A stretch of 14,547 nt of DNA from contig DBTX01000057.1 of assembly GCA_002307275.1 (NCBI GenBank), positions 27,960 to 42,506 on the forward strand, in the 5' to 3' direction. Shown here one piece after another: positions 1 through 6,000 of this stretch. A program made the translations under genes and the position numbers. Under the pieces are notes generated by a model. It worked only from the letters and a program-made list of their open reading frames with translations, did not search any database and had not been told where the DNA came from. Within the stretch, counting starts at the first letter, position 1, and each line of letters opens with the position of its first letter. This DNA comes from Hungateiclostridiaceae bacterium UBA1305 (lineage in GTDB: Bacteria; Bacillota; Clostridia; Acetivibrionales; DTU013).

Positions 1-1755
1 CCCTATTTCAGAGATAAGCTCCTGTCAAGATACAGCAGTTCCATTTCAACCATTGCGGCAGTGCTTTTCGTTTGTCATCCCATGCAGGTAAATGCAGTGA
101 CTTACATTATTCAGCGTACAGCCTCGCTTGCTGCCACTTTTTATTTTCTGGCCATACTGTTTTTCATCAAATACAGAGTCGGTGACAAGCTGCGCCATCT
201 GCTGCTGACGCTATTTTTCACTGTTATTGCCATGTTTACAAAGGAAAATACGATTACCATACCCTTCATGCTGCTTTTTATAGAATTACTGTTCTTTTTA
301 AAGGATGGCAAAACTTCATGGGTTAAAAGGATTTTCATTTTTTTGCTTTTATTTGCGACAGTACCGATCATTCCAGGTACAAATCTGCTTCTGAAGGGCC
401 ACAGTCAGAGTGATCCCGGGGTCAGCTTCAAGGCCAGCACATCGATGGACAGGTATCAGTATTTTTACACTGAACTGAACGTTATCCTACTTTATATAAA
501 GCTTATGTTTATACCCGACAAACAGAATTTTGATTACAGTAACGATTATCCGCTGTCGCCAACCATATGGGACAATTACTCGTATGTTTCCTTTATTGTC
601 CTGGCCTTGATAGCCGCTTTCGGCGTATATACGATCAAGAGGAACCGGCTTGTGTCTCTGGGCATCCTGTGGTTCTTTACAGGACTGGCCGTGGAATCTA
701 GTTTCATATCCATAAAGGATGTTTACTTTGAGCACCGTCTTTACTTTCCCTGCGCCGGCTTTATCATGTTTCTAATAGGGCTGGCTTTTTATGAAAAAAA
801 GCCGAAGCTGCTGCCGGATACTTCGCCGGATCTGCTGCCTGGCACGTGCATTAAGTCGTTACAGGAAACAGCTGTAGAACTGCAGACTGATACTTCGGAT
901 AATCTGTTGCCGGATACATCCTCCGGACTACTGCCGGATATTTCAGATGATCTGTTACCGGATACATCCTCCGGACTACTGCCGGATATTTCGGATGATC
1001 TGTTGCCGGATAAATCCTCCGGACTACTGCCGGACACTTCAGATGATCCACTGACGGATGCATCCCCAAGTCCACTTGTGGAGCAAATTGCAAGCGACCG
1101 TACCAGGTATCTTTTTGAAAAGCCTGTTCTCATTTTTCTAATTGTTTCATTTGTAATGGCGCCCATTTATACCGGACTCACAATTAAAAGGAACTATATT
1201 TACGGCGACAGCATCAGACTCTGGAGCGATGCTGTCGCAAAAGCGCCTGGAAGCGACAGGGCACATAGTGTTCTGGCCACTGGATATCTCAATATATATA
1301 GTGATAAAAAGAAGAATACCGAAAGTCTTGATTTGGCAGAAATTGAATTTAAAAAAGCGATAGAATTGTATTACAACAATAGCACAGCCCACTGTAATCT
1401 TTCAAAGGTGTATTTGCTTCAGGAAGAATATCAGAAATGTATCGATGAAGCCAAGCGTGCGTTAAACCTGTCGAAATCCGAATATGCGGATTATAATATG
1501 GGTATGGCTTATAAAAAATTAGGTAAGATTGACGAAGCTCTTGAAGCATTCAAAGCAGGATATGAAACCAATAAACGCAGCTCCTTCATACTTACCGCGC
1601 TGGGTGATACCTACTATGACAATGCTGAATATGCCGATGCCAAAAAATATTATGAAGAGTATATACAATATAATTCACGACTTAATACAAAAGCAGTTAG
1701 TGAAAAACTCAAGAAAATAGATGAAAAATTAAAATTAAAATCAGAATCAAAATAA
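1..1755 (+). CDS. TMTC-like polytopic membrane protein with C-terminal TPR repeats (5' end outside window)
   Basis: The frame is open from base 1, so the gene begins before the window and the GTG at 61 is not its start. The visible N-terminal part has several hydrophobic segments and the blocks HPMQVNAVTYIIQR and EHRLYFPCAGF. I recognise these from bacterial proteins resembling the eukaryotic TMTC O-mannosyltransferases (GT-C fold plus TPRs). A last membrane segment lies at about 1126-1180, followed by NYIYGDSIRLWSDAVAKAP, a typical bridge into the TPR domain. About four TPR units cover 1330-1720, the clearest being near 1485-1560. Between the last two membrane segments, 808-1070 encodes an Asp/Ser/Leu-rich loop made of repeats. 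A glycosyltransferase or envelope-assembly role is inferred from family resemblance only, because the likely catalytic loop is upstream and not visible. The gene ends 7 bp before the IS1595-type end, so the insertion left it intact. Confidence 0.75.
   Translation, partial: PYFRDKLLSRYSSSISTIAAVLFVCHPMQVNAVTYIIQRTASLAATFYFLAILFFIKYRVGDKLRHLLLTLFFTVIAMFTKENTITIPFMLLFIELLFFLKDGKTSWVKRIFIFLLLFATVPIIPGTNLLLKGHSQSDPGVSFKASTSMDRYQYFYTELNVILLYIKLMFIPDKQNFDYSNDYPLSPTIWDNYSYVSFIVLALIAAFGVYTIKRNRLVSLGILWFFTGLAVESSFISIKDVYFEHRLYFPCAGFIMFLIGLAFYEKKPKLLPDTSPDLLPGTCIKSLQETAVELQTDTSDNLLPDTSSGLLPDISDDLLPDTSSGLLPDISDDLLPDKSSGLLPDTSDDPLTDASPSPLVEQIASDRTRYLFEKPVLIFLIVSFVMAPIYTGLTIKRNYIYGDSIRLWSDAVAKAPGSDRAHSVLATGYLNIYSDKKKNTESLDLAEIEFKKAIELYYNNSTAHCNLSKVYLLQEEYQKCIDEAKRALNLSKSEYADYNMGMAYKKLGKIDEALEAFKAGYETNKRSSFILTALGDTYYDNAEYADAKKYYEEYIQYNSRLNTKAVSEKLKKIDEKLKLKSESK
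901..1053 (+). repeat. 48-bp in-frame minisatellite (about 3 copies) in the TPR membrane protein
   Basis: Near-identical 48-bp units begin at 901, 949 and 997 and encode 16 residues each, of the form DLLPDTSSGLLPDISD. Each unit is itself two 8-residue half-units built on LLPD. Degenerate half-units occur upstream (808-840) and downstream (to about 1070). The period is a multiple of three, so copy changes keep the frame. The repeat falls in a loop between two membrane segments. Confidence 0.9.
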
Positions 1756-1762
1756 AAATAAA

Positions 1763-1782
1763 GGCGGTTTTCGTAAATATTG
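1763..1782 (+). repeat. Left terminal inverted repeat of the outer IS1595-type element
   Basis: GGCGGTTTTCGTAAATATTG is the exact reverse complement of 6741-6760. It begins 7 bp after the stop codon of the TPR gene. It starts with GG, as many IS1595-family ends do. Confidence 0.75.
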
Positions 1783-1793
1783 CTGCTATTTAA

Positions 1794-1831
1794 GGGGTCA
1801 TGGCAGCAAAACGCAGATATTATACGCTTAG
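1794..1831 (+). repeat. Left 38-bp Tn3-family terminal inverted repeat, preceded by TTTAA target duplication
   Basis: It begins GGGGTCATGGCAGCAAAACG and ends TATACGCTTAG. It matches the inverted right end at 32 of 38 positions. TTTAA at 1789-1793 immediately precedes it. A second copy of its inner part, TATACTCTAA, lies at 1862-1871 with its end exactly 41 bp further in. Confidence 0.85.
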
Positions 1832-2053
1832 AAATGCAGTGCTGCAAAATCACCAATTTTGTATACTCTAACATATTTGGGTACTCAGCAGTGACACCGT
1901 TTAAGCGCATTCTGGGTGTTAAATAAGCTGTATTTGATGTTATAAATTTCTGATAATACTACTTATTGAAATTATTTACATTGAGAGTGTAATTCCTCTA
2001 AACGATGCAGTTACACCAGTATACAAAATAGAGGATTTTAATAACTTCCATTG

Positions 2054-2084
2054 CTTAGTGTATAAAATCGGATTTACTGCCAGT
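2054..2084 (-). repeat. Truncated internal copy of the Tn3-type terminal repeat
   Basis: The sequence runs from CTTAGTGTATAAAATCGG to TTTACTGCCAGT in the same orientation as the right end at 5453-5490. It carries a short internal deletion and lacks the outer ACCCC, where TGAAT follows instead. It is probably a relic of an earlier insertion or of a deletion inside the element. Confidence 0.6.
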
Positions 2085-2170
2085 TGAATATTCCGGAGTG
2101 GATTGCGCCACCTGTCCGGTCTTGGAAACCACTAATTTGCACTCCTTATGCTGCTAATGTTAGCCTACTT

Positions 2171-2241
2171 GTTACCATATAAACTATCAAGGCTGCTACG
2201 CACCGCAGTAGCGGCAAGGCCTTGATAATTTATATGGTAAC
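2171..2241. repeat. Strong hairpin at the centre of a longer imperfect palindrome
   Basis: Arms 2171-2193 and 2219-2241 pair at 22 of 23 positions (GTTACCATATAAA outward ends). The loop contains a smaller stem, GCTAC/GTAGC (2195-2199 and 2208-2212). Outside these arms, GGAAACCACT (2124-2133) is mirrored by AGTGGTTTCC (2268-2277) and TCCGGT (2115-2120) by ACCGGA (2282-2287), so the palindrome spans about 170 bp. There is no T-run, so it is not a standard terminator. It may be the end of a small mobile sequence or an inverted duplication. Confidence 0.7.
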
Positions 2242-2419
2242 AAAGAAATATTAATCAAGCAGAATTAAGTGGTTTCCGTTCACCGGAATACCGGTTCCCA
2301 TTTGGCTGGAATTATGGTTTCCTTTAACAAGAATAGTCAGCCAGTACCCCAATATTTAAAGTAATGATATTTTTTAAATTCAAACAGTCCATTTTTATTC
2401 CTTTTAATCTTTTGTTGAA

Positions 2420-2923
2420 TTACTTTACTCTAAGGGATTTGGCAATTGCTAAAGCAGTATTATCATCTACTTTATCCTTATCAAAAAACAAATCATATGA
2501 CTCATTTTTATCTTTTAAGAGAAAATAAAAGTGTACTTCATTCTTTGTAGATTGATTTTGTGATGCTGCGGGTTGTGATAATTTCAAAATAACTTTATAT
2601 GCTTCACTTGCTAATCCATCAATTTTTTCCGAACTAACAAGTTCTGAGTGATTCGGATATAATTGATATAGTGGTTGGGTTGGATCATAGGTTATAATGT
2701 TAACCCCACCGATATCATTCGAGTTGCTCTGGAAAATCAAAGATGAATCTGCTTGTTTATTTACTTTCCAGTTATCAGGAGCCTCGATAGTAAACTTATC
2801 TGTTTCAACAAATTGATTTTTAGAAATAGACGGTTCATCTGATATTTTCTTTGAAGAATTAAAACATCCTGTAAAATTAATAACACAAAGGAAACAGAGC
2901 AAAAAAAACGCAACTTTTCTCAT
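2420..2923 (-). CDS. Putative lipoprotein, Tn3-element cargo
   Basis: This 167-residue protein starts at ATG 2923 with a GGAGG ribosome binding site 9 bp upstream. The N-terminus has charged residues (RK) and a hydrophobic stretch ending FTGC, so Cys20 is the likely lipidated cysteine. The lipobox has Phe instead of the usual Leu at -3. The mature part begins with a Ser/Lys linker. It then has FTIEAPDNWKVNK and further beta-rich segments, a pattern that recalls PsbP-like or DUF1795-type small exported proteins. I cannot assign a family. It lies 141 bp downstream of the SpoIID-domain gene on the same strand, but a terminator hairpin lies between them. It therefore probably has its own promoter, in the AT-rich stretch at 2945-2990. 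It is likely anchored to the outer face of the membrane. Function unknown. Confidence 0.75.
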   Translation of the reverse strand: MRKVAFFLLCFLCVINFTGCFNSSKKISDEPSISKNQFVETDKFTIEAPDNWKVNKQADSSLIFQSNSNDIGGVNIITYDPTQPLYQLYPNHSELVSSEKIDGLASEAYKVILKLSQPAASQNQSTKNEVHFYFLLKDKNESYDLFFDKDKVDDNTALAIAKSLRVK

Positions 2924-2998
2924 AGTTCAGCCTCCACATATAATTAATAATATAATATAATATATTAACTTAGAACTACAACTATAATAATTTTAGAA

Positions 2999-3042
2999 GA
3001 AAACACGACTAAGGAAATTAATTTTAACCCTAATCGTGTTTT
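2999..3042 (-). terminator. Rho-independent terminator after the SpoIID-domain gene
   Basis: AAACACGA (3001-3008) pairs with TCGTGTTT (3034-3041), and the stem extends imperfectly inward. On the minus strand the stem ends in TTTTCTTCT. It lies just past the stop codon at 3065 and upstream of the lipoprotein gene. Confidence 0.65.
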
Positions 3043-3064
3043 ACTATTTAACTAATGTTACTAC

Positions 3065-4249
3065 TTAGTATGAAAATGTTGATATAGCACCTGTTGATTT
3101 ATTTGAATTATCATAATAGTAACTACACATATAAAGATAGTCTTCGCCTTGAGCTGCCCAATATTTTGTACCATACTGTGTCATTGTTCCGGAATTTTGG
3201 GTTCCAGGAGAACCACTTGTACCTGCAACATATTGTGATTCAAAAACATCACCTGCTGTATTTTGTAAGCCAACACCACTTACAGCGTTTATTGCATTTG
3301 TTGTTGAAGTTACTTCTGTACTAGGTATATATACTTGATCTGCTGTAGTATCTTTGACATCAGCTCCAAGTGATGACCACTTTGGATGATACACATGATA
3401 CCAACCATACATTTTTACGACTTCCGCTCCCGCTTTAAGTGATTCAGACGCCCATGAACTAACCCATTCATTTGGAAGTACATTTTTACAATATGAGTAG
3501 AATTCAACTGTATCCACTCTTGATAAGGATACTCTATAGACGCGAATATTTGTAGGCCTGGTATGATCACTTGAGGTAGTTACCCTAACCATAGACTGCT
3601 GCGTCGATGAAGAAAGCCCTTTTTCCTGGTTAATATCAGAAGATGTGGCTTGGTTTTTTTCAATAATTTTGCCACTCTTGTTTACTATAATTCCATTTAA
3701 TCTTGATTTAACTACATTAAGAGCAGATTTTTCATCATCACTACCAAATCCTAACCCCATAGGAACAAGAGATTCTAATGGAGCATCTGACATTTCTGCA
3801 ATATGCCATGTGCCAGATTCTTTCCCCAGAATTATTAAGCTATAATTTACTCCATTGAAATAGTATTTTGACTCATTTGCAACTTTGTAATCTATTCCTA
3901 CCAAAAAAGCTGATAGCTCCGAATACTGGTCTTGATAAGCAATAATATTAGAAAAACTCGATATTGAATCTAAACCTACTTGTTTTATTTCTTTAAGGGT
4001 TGCAGACTTAATATCAAATAATCCGATCTGGTTCTTTTTATTATCTGGATTGTTAATAAAGTTCTGAAAAACATCTTTATTTTCGAGTGACTGTAAGCTT
4101 ATATAAGTGTTCCAATCCTTTGAGTTAATTGAACTTATAAGCTTAGTAATTGTATCATTAGGATCTGAAGAATTAGAAGTTGCAAATGATGTTGAAACAA
4201 CCGACAAAGAAAGAATTAGTGTTAAGACAACAGCTAAAATACGTTTCAT
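3065..4249 (-). CDS. Exported SpoIID/LytB-domain protein (probable peptidoglycan-active), Tn3-element cargo
   Basis: This 394-residue protein begins with a signal peptide (residues 1 to about 23, MKRILAVVLTLILSLSVVS, then AxA-like SFATS). Residues about 30-180 look like an NTF2-like module (NSKDWNTYISLQ; GTWHIAEMSDAP). Residues about 230-394 match the SpoIID/LytB pattern: IRVYR, YCKNVLPNEWVSSWASESLKA, DVKDTTADQVY, AINAVSG, and near the end MTQYGTKYWAAQGEDYLYMCSYYY. Glu261 in LPNEW aligns with the catalytic glutamate of SpoIID, a lytic transglycosylase acting on denuded glycan during spore engulfment. A wall-cleaving or wall-binding role is inferred from that. It is not the sporulation gene itself: it lacks the usual membrane anchor and neighbours, and it sits inside a transposon. 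The ribosome binding site is AAAGGGG, slightly far (about 12 bp) from the ATG. It is transcribed alone, ahead of a terminator. Confidence 0.85.
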   Translation of the reverse strand: MKRILAVVLTLILSLSVVSTSFATSNSSDPNDTITKLISSINSKDWNTYISLQSLENKDVFQNFINNPDNKKNQIGLFDIKSATLKEIKQVGLDSISSFSNIIAYQDQYSELSAFLVGIDYKVANESKYYFNGVNYSLIILGKESGTWHIAEMSDAPLESLVPMGLGFGSDDEKSALNVVKSRLNGIIVNKSGKIIEKNQATSSDINQEKGLSSSTQQSMVRVTTSSDHTRPTNIRVYRVSLSRVDTVEFYSYCKNVLPNEWVSSWASESLKAGAEVVKMYGWYHVYHPKWSSLGADVKDTTADQVYIPSTEVTSTTNAINAVSGVGLQNTAGDVFESQYVAGTSGSPGTQNSGTMTQYGTKYWAAQGEDYLYMCSYYYDNSNKSTGAISTFSY

Positions 4250-4296
4250 AAAAAATAGTCCCCTTTCATAATGCTTTTTTTCCTTTCAAAATTTTT

Positions 4297-4344
4297 TATA
4301 CGCGTATAATTACATTATAATCCCAACTATGCGAATATTGTCGT
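4297..4344 (-). promoter_or_regulatory. Likely promoter and operator-like palindrome of the SpoIID-domain gene
   Basis: On the minus strand TATAAT (4314-4319) is a perfect -10. The -35 is weak (CGACAA, 4338-4343, spacing 18). A perfect 12-bp palindrome TATACGCGTATA lies at 4297-4308, where transcription would begin, about 50 bp before the start codon. It could be an operator. Confidence 0.4.
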
Positions 4345-4555
4345 ATTTTAGTTCCAAATATTAATAAATTTTAAAGTTTTTATAATTCGCTATTTTAAAC
4401 CTTTTCAAGAGCTTGTGTTTTTAAAAACAGTATTTTTCATAAAAAGGGAAAGTAAAATTAATATATACCAATATGCAGTTCTTGACATTTAGAGCTACAC
4501 TAATGGTCTGTAACAACTAAAACTTGTGCATGCAGACTACAACCAAGGAAGTGCA

Positions 4556-4599
4556 TTTGTAACACTTTGAATGTATATATAAGAATGAAGTGTTACAAA
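4556..4599. repeat. 12-bp perfect inverted repeat
   Basis: TTTGTAACACTT at 4556-4567 is the exact reverse complement of 4588-4599, separated by 20 bp of AT-rich sequence. It could be a protein-binding dyad, for example part of a lost resolution site, or a transcript hairpin. There is no T-run on the + strand after it. Confidence 0.6.
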
Positions 4600-4837
4600 A
4601 CACTAGAGCATTTGGCTTTTTATGTAGAAGATGGGGCTGTAGATATATCCCCTCCATAATTTAAATATTTCCTGTAATAACCATATCCTCCATATATCAC
4701 TATGACATTATTCTTTTAATATACCTCAAGAAGTATTGGAAGGTAAGTTTAACACTTTACAACAGATGAATAATAAGTTAAGGAAAAAGCAAAAAGACAG
4801 TCAATGAATATCCAGTAATATTGCAAAAACTCATTAA

Positions 4838-5416
4838 TATGTCGCAAAACAAATCAATGTTGAACCTGAAATATACCCTCAGTATAGACAACGTGAAGCT
4901 ACCGTACAGGAGCATATGGATGAAATAAGGCAGGAATACGGATATAAAGTATTTGCAAGTACTGAGAATCAAGCCTTGTCAAAGGCTCTACTCTCCCATG
5001 CAATGGAAAATGGCAATTCCCTATATCTTATTAATACAGCTATATCAGAACTTCGTAAGAGTAAAATAATACTTCCGGCAATGGCTACCATTGAATATAC
5101 TGTTTGGGAATCCCGTAAGAAAGCCGAAGAAATGATTTTCAGCATTATTAATGGCTGTATAGCCGATGAACAAAAGCGGAATCTGGATGCCCTACTCAAT
5201 TCAAAAGTTGACAAGAACAAAACACGTTTAACATGGCTTAGAGAAATGCCAACACGCCACTCGCCGGAAGCGTTCACAGGTGTGATTGAAAAATTGGAGT
5301 ATGTGCGGAATTTAAATCTTAGTGTACAAACAAGCGGTATTCATACAAACAGGTTGATACAGCTATCGAGGATGGGCGCAAGATATTTTCATAATTTAAA
5401 AGGGGTATTGGCTTAG
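4838..5416 (+). pseudogene. Tn3-family transposase, N-terminal fragment (DUF4158-type region)
   Basis: The frame opens after a stop at 4835 and reads YVAKQINVEPEIYPQYRQREATVQEHMDEIRQEYGY without an initiator. It continues through LPAMATIEYTVWESRKKAEE, TRLTWLREMPTRHSPEAF and RLIQLSRMGARY. These blocks are characteristic of the N-terminal region of Firmicute Tn3-family TnpA, whose full length is about 950-1000 residues. Only about 185 residues survive, and the DDE catalytic domain is gone. From about 5397 the frame runs into repeat DNA (AAAAGGGGTATTGGC) and stops at 5414. The ATG at 4916 has no ribosome binding site. The scrap lies close to the right inverted repeat and reads toward it, as tnpA does in Tn3 elements. 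This fits a large internal deletion that removed the rest. Confidence 0.8.
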
Positions 5417-5490
5417 AGTATAAAAAAATCAGAATTTTGTGCTTCCTGATTTCTTAGAGTATAAAATCTGCGTTTTACTGCCAGTACCCC
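5412..5490 (-). repeat. Right Tn3-family terminal repeat (5453-5490) with subterminal copy (5412-5425)
   Basis: The terminal 38 bp (5453-5490) run CTTAGAGTATAAAATCTGCG to GCCAGTACCCC and are followed by the target duplication TTTAA (5491-5495). CTTAGAGTATAAAA also occurs at 5412-5425, exactly 41 bp further in and in the same orientation. This mirrors the 41-bp offset seen at the left end. GGGGTATTGGC at 5402-5412 is a further, opposite-facing copy of the outer end. Confidence 0.8.
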
Positions 5491-5535
5491 TTTAAGAAAA
5501 ACTTTTAATAAGGTTTATTGGGAAGAAATAAATTT

Positions 5536-6000
5536 TTATTTTGTTTCATAAATAACCCTATAGGCCTTACTTTTCTTAATGTCTAAAAAATCTCTGAGAG
5601 GCTGGGAACCTTCATACTTCCAAAGGGTTATTAAGGTTGGCTTAATTTCGACAACCACTTCATTTTTTATATGAGAATAATGCTCATATGAATTTTTGTA
5701 ATTTTCTTTGAATGCATTCAAAAACTCATAGTTTTCATCATCAAATGGATGTTTCTTTATTTTGGCAATGCCTTCGATTTGGATATTATCTATACATAAC
5801 GCAATATTGGGGTTTTCTATCATTTGCTTTATCTTTTGGAAAGTGGTGTCTGTTTGAAAATAAATCTTTTTGCCGATTATTATACAACTCATGCTTCTTG
5901 CAGTTACAAGATTTTCATAACACGTTGCTAAAACCATAACTTTTTTATCCCCCAAAATATTAAAAATCTCATTATCTAAAAGACTGTAATCAATATCCAT
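5536..6000 (-). CDS. Pyridoxamine 5'-phosphate oxidase-like FMN-binding protein, IS1595 passenger
   Basis: This 154-residue protein starts at ATG 6000 with AAGGAG 8 bp upstream. Its fold signature is that of the PNPOx-like split barrel: MVLATCYENLVTARSMSCIIIGKKIYFQTDTTFQKIKQMIENPNIALCIDNIQIEGIAKI, that is paired beta strands, a TARSM-type flavin-phosphate loop and a K-x-x-Q-M-x-x-NP helix. Its length is typical of the small single-domain members, which bind FMN, F420 or heme and often have unknown substrates. A cytoplasmic flavin-dependent redox role is inferred from the family. True PdxH function is unlikely given the short length. The old transposase frame, if restored, would stop at 5990, overlapping this start by 11 bp. 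The gene therefore appears to have travelled, and perhaps been translated, together with the transposase. Confidence 0.8.
   Translation of the reverse strand: MDIDYSLLDNEIFNILGDKKVMVLATCYENLVTARSMSCIIIGKKIYFQTDTTFQKIKQMIENPNIALCIDNIQIEGIAKIKKHPFDDENYEFLNAFKENYKNSYEHYSHIKNEVVVEIKPTLITLWKYEGSQPLRDFLDIKKSKAYRVIYETK

Larger units (their letters stand above)
1832..2419. other. Gene-free left part of the Tn3-family element, with degenerate transposon-end sequences
   Basis: I see no convincing gene here. It holds a subterminal repeat (1835-1872), a third, truncated and inverted copy of the 38-bp repeat (2054-2084, beginning CTTAGTGTATAAAATC and ending ACTGCCAGT), a long imperfect palindrome (2115-2287), and GCCAGTACCCC at 2340-2350, which copies the outer 11 bases of the right transposon end. 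The region looks like rearranged transposon ends. The short minus-strand reading frame at 1650-1910 has no ribosome binding site and runs across the outer and inner transposon ends. Confidence 0.6.
4250..4837. other. AT-rich intergenic stretch between the SpoIID gene and the Tn3 transposase fragment
   Basis: No gene is supported here. Besides the promoter above, it has an inverted pair TTTGTAACACTT (4556-4567) and AAGTGTTACAAA (4588-4599), which is perfect over 12 bp with a 20-bp spacer, directly followed by AACACT. A short GGGG/CCCC hairpin lies near 4632-4654. Missing transposase N-terminal and resolvase sequence would be expected about here, but I see no readable trace. Confidence 0.5.
1794..5490. 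mobile_element. Defective Tn3-family transposon carrying two exported-protein genes
   Basis: Bases 1794-1831 and the reverse complement of 5453-5490 are 38-bp repeats identical at 32 of 38 positions. They start GGGGT and end CTTAG or CTAAG, which are the length and end bases typical of Tn3-family repeats. Both outer flanks are TTTAA (1789-1793 and 5491-5495), the 5-bp duplication expected of this family. Inside are a truncated Tn3 transposase (4838-5416), a lipoprotein gene and a SpoIID-domain gene. No resolvase or intact transposase is left, so the element cannot move by itself. Movement by a related transposase acting in trans is conceivable. Confidence 0.85.

Noticed and set aside
901..1053. 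CRISPR-like array
   Set aside because: The units are contiguous coding repeats without unique spacers.
789..1166. Minus-strand repeat-rich reading frame opposite the TPR gene
   Set aside because: It is a shadow of the 48-bp repeat in the real + strand frame, with no start signal.
1650..1910. 86-residue minus-strand reading frame
   Set aside because: It has no ribosome binding site, crosses both transposon ends, and partly opposes the TPR gene. No recognisable family.
2171..2241. Integron attC site
   Set aside because: The outer bases are GTTACC...GGTAAC, the reverse of the attC order (RYYYAAC...GTTRRRY), and there is no integrase or cassette.
1794..2350. IS21-type multiple end repeats
   Set aside because: The 38-bp length, GGGG start, TAAG end, 5-bp TTTAA duplication and nearby Tn3 transposase fragment fit Tn3 better.
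4778..4972. 64-residue hydrophobic minus-strand frame
   Set aside because: It is antisense to the Tn3 transposase fragment and has no ribosome binding site. Hydrophobicity here follows from the AT-rich composition.
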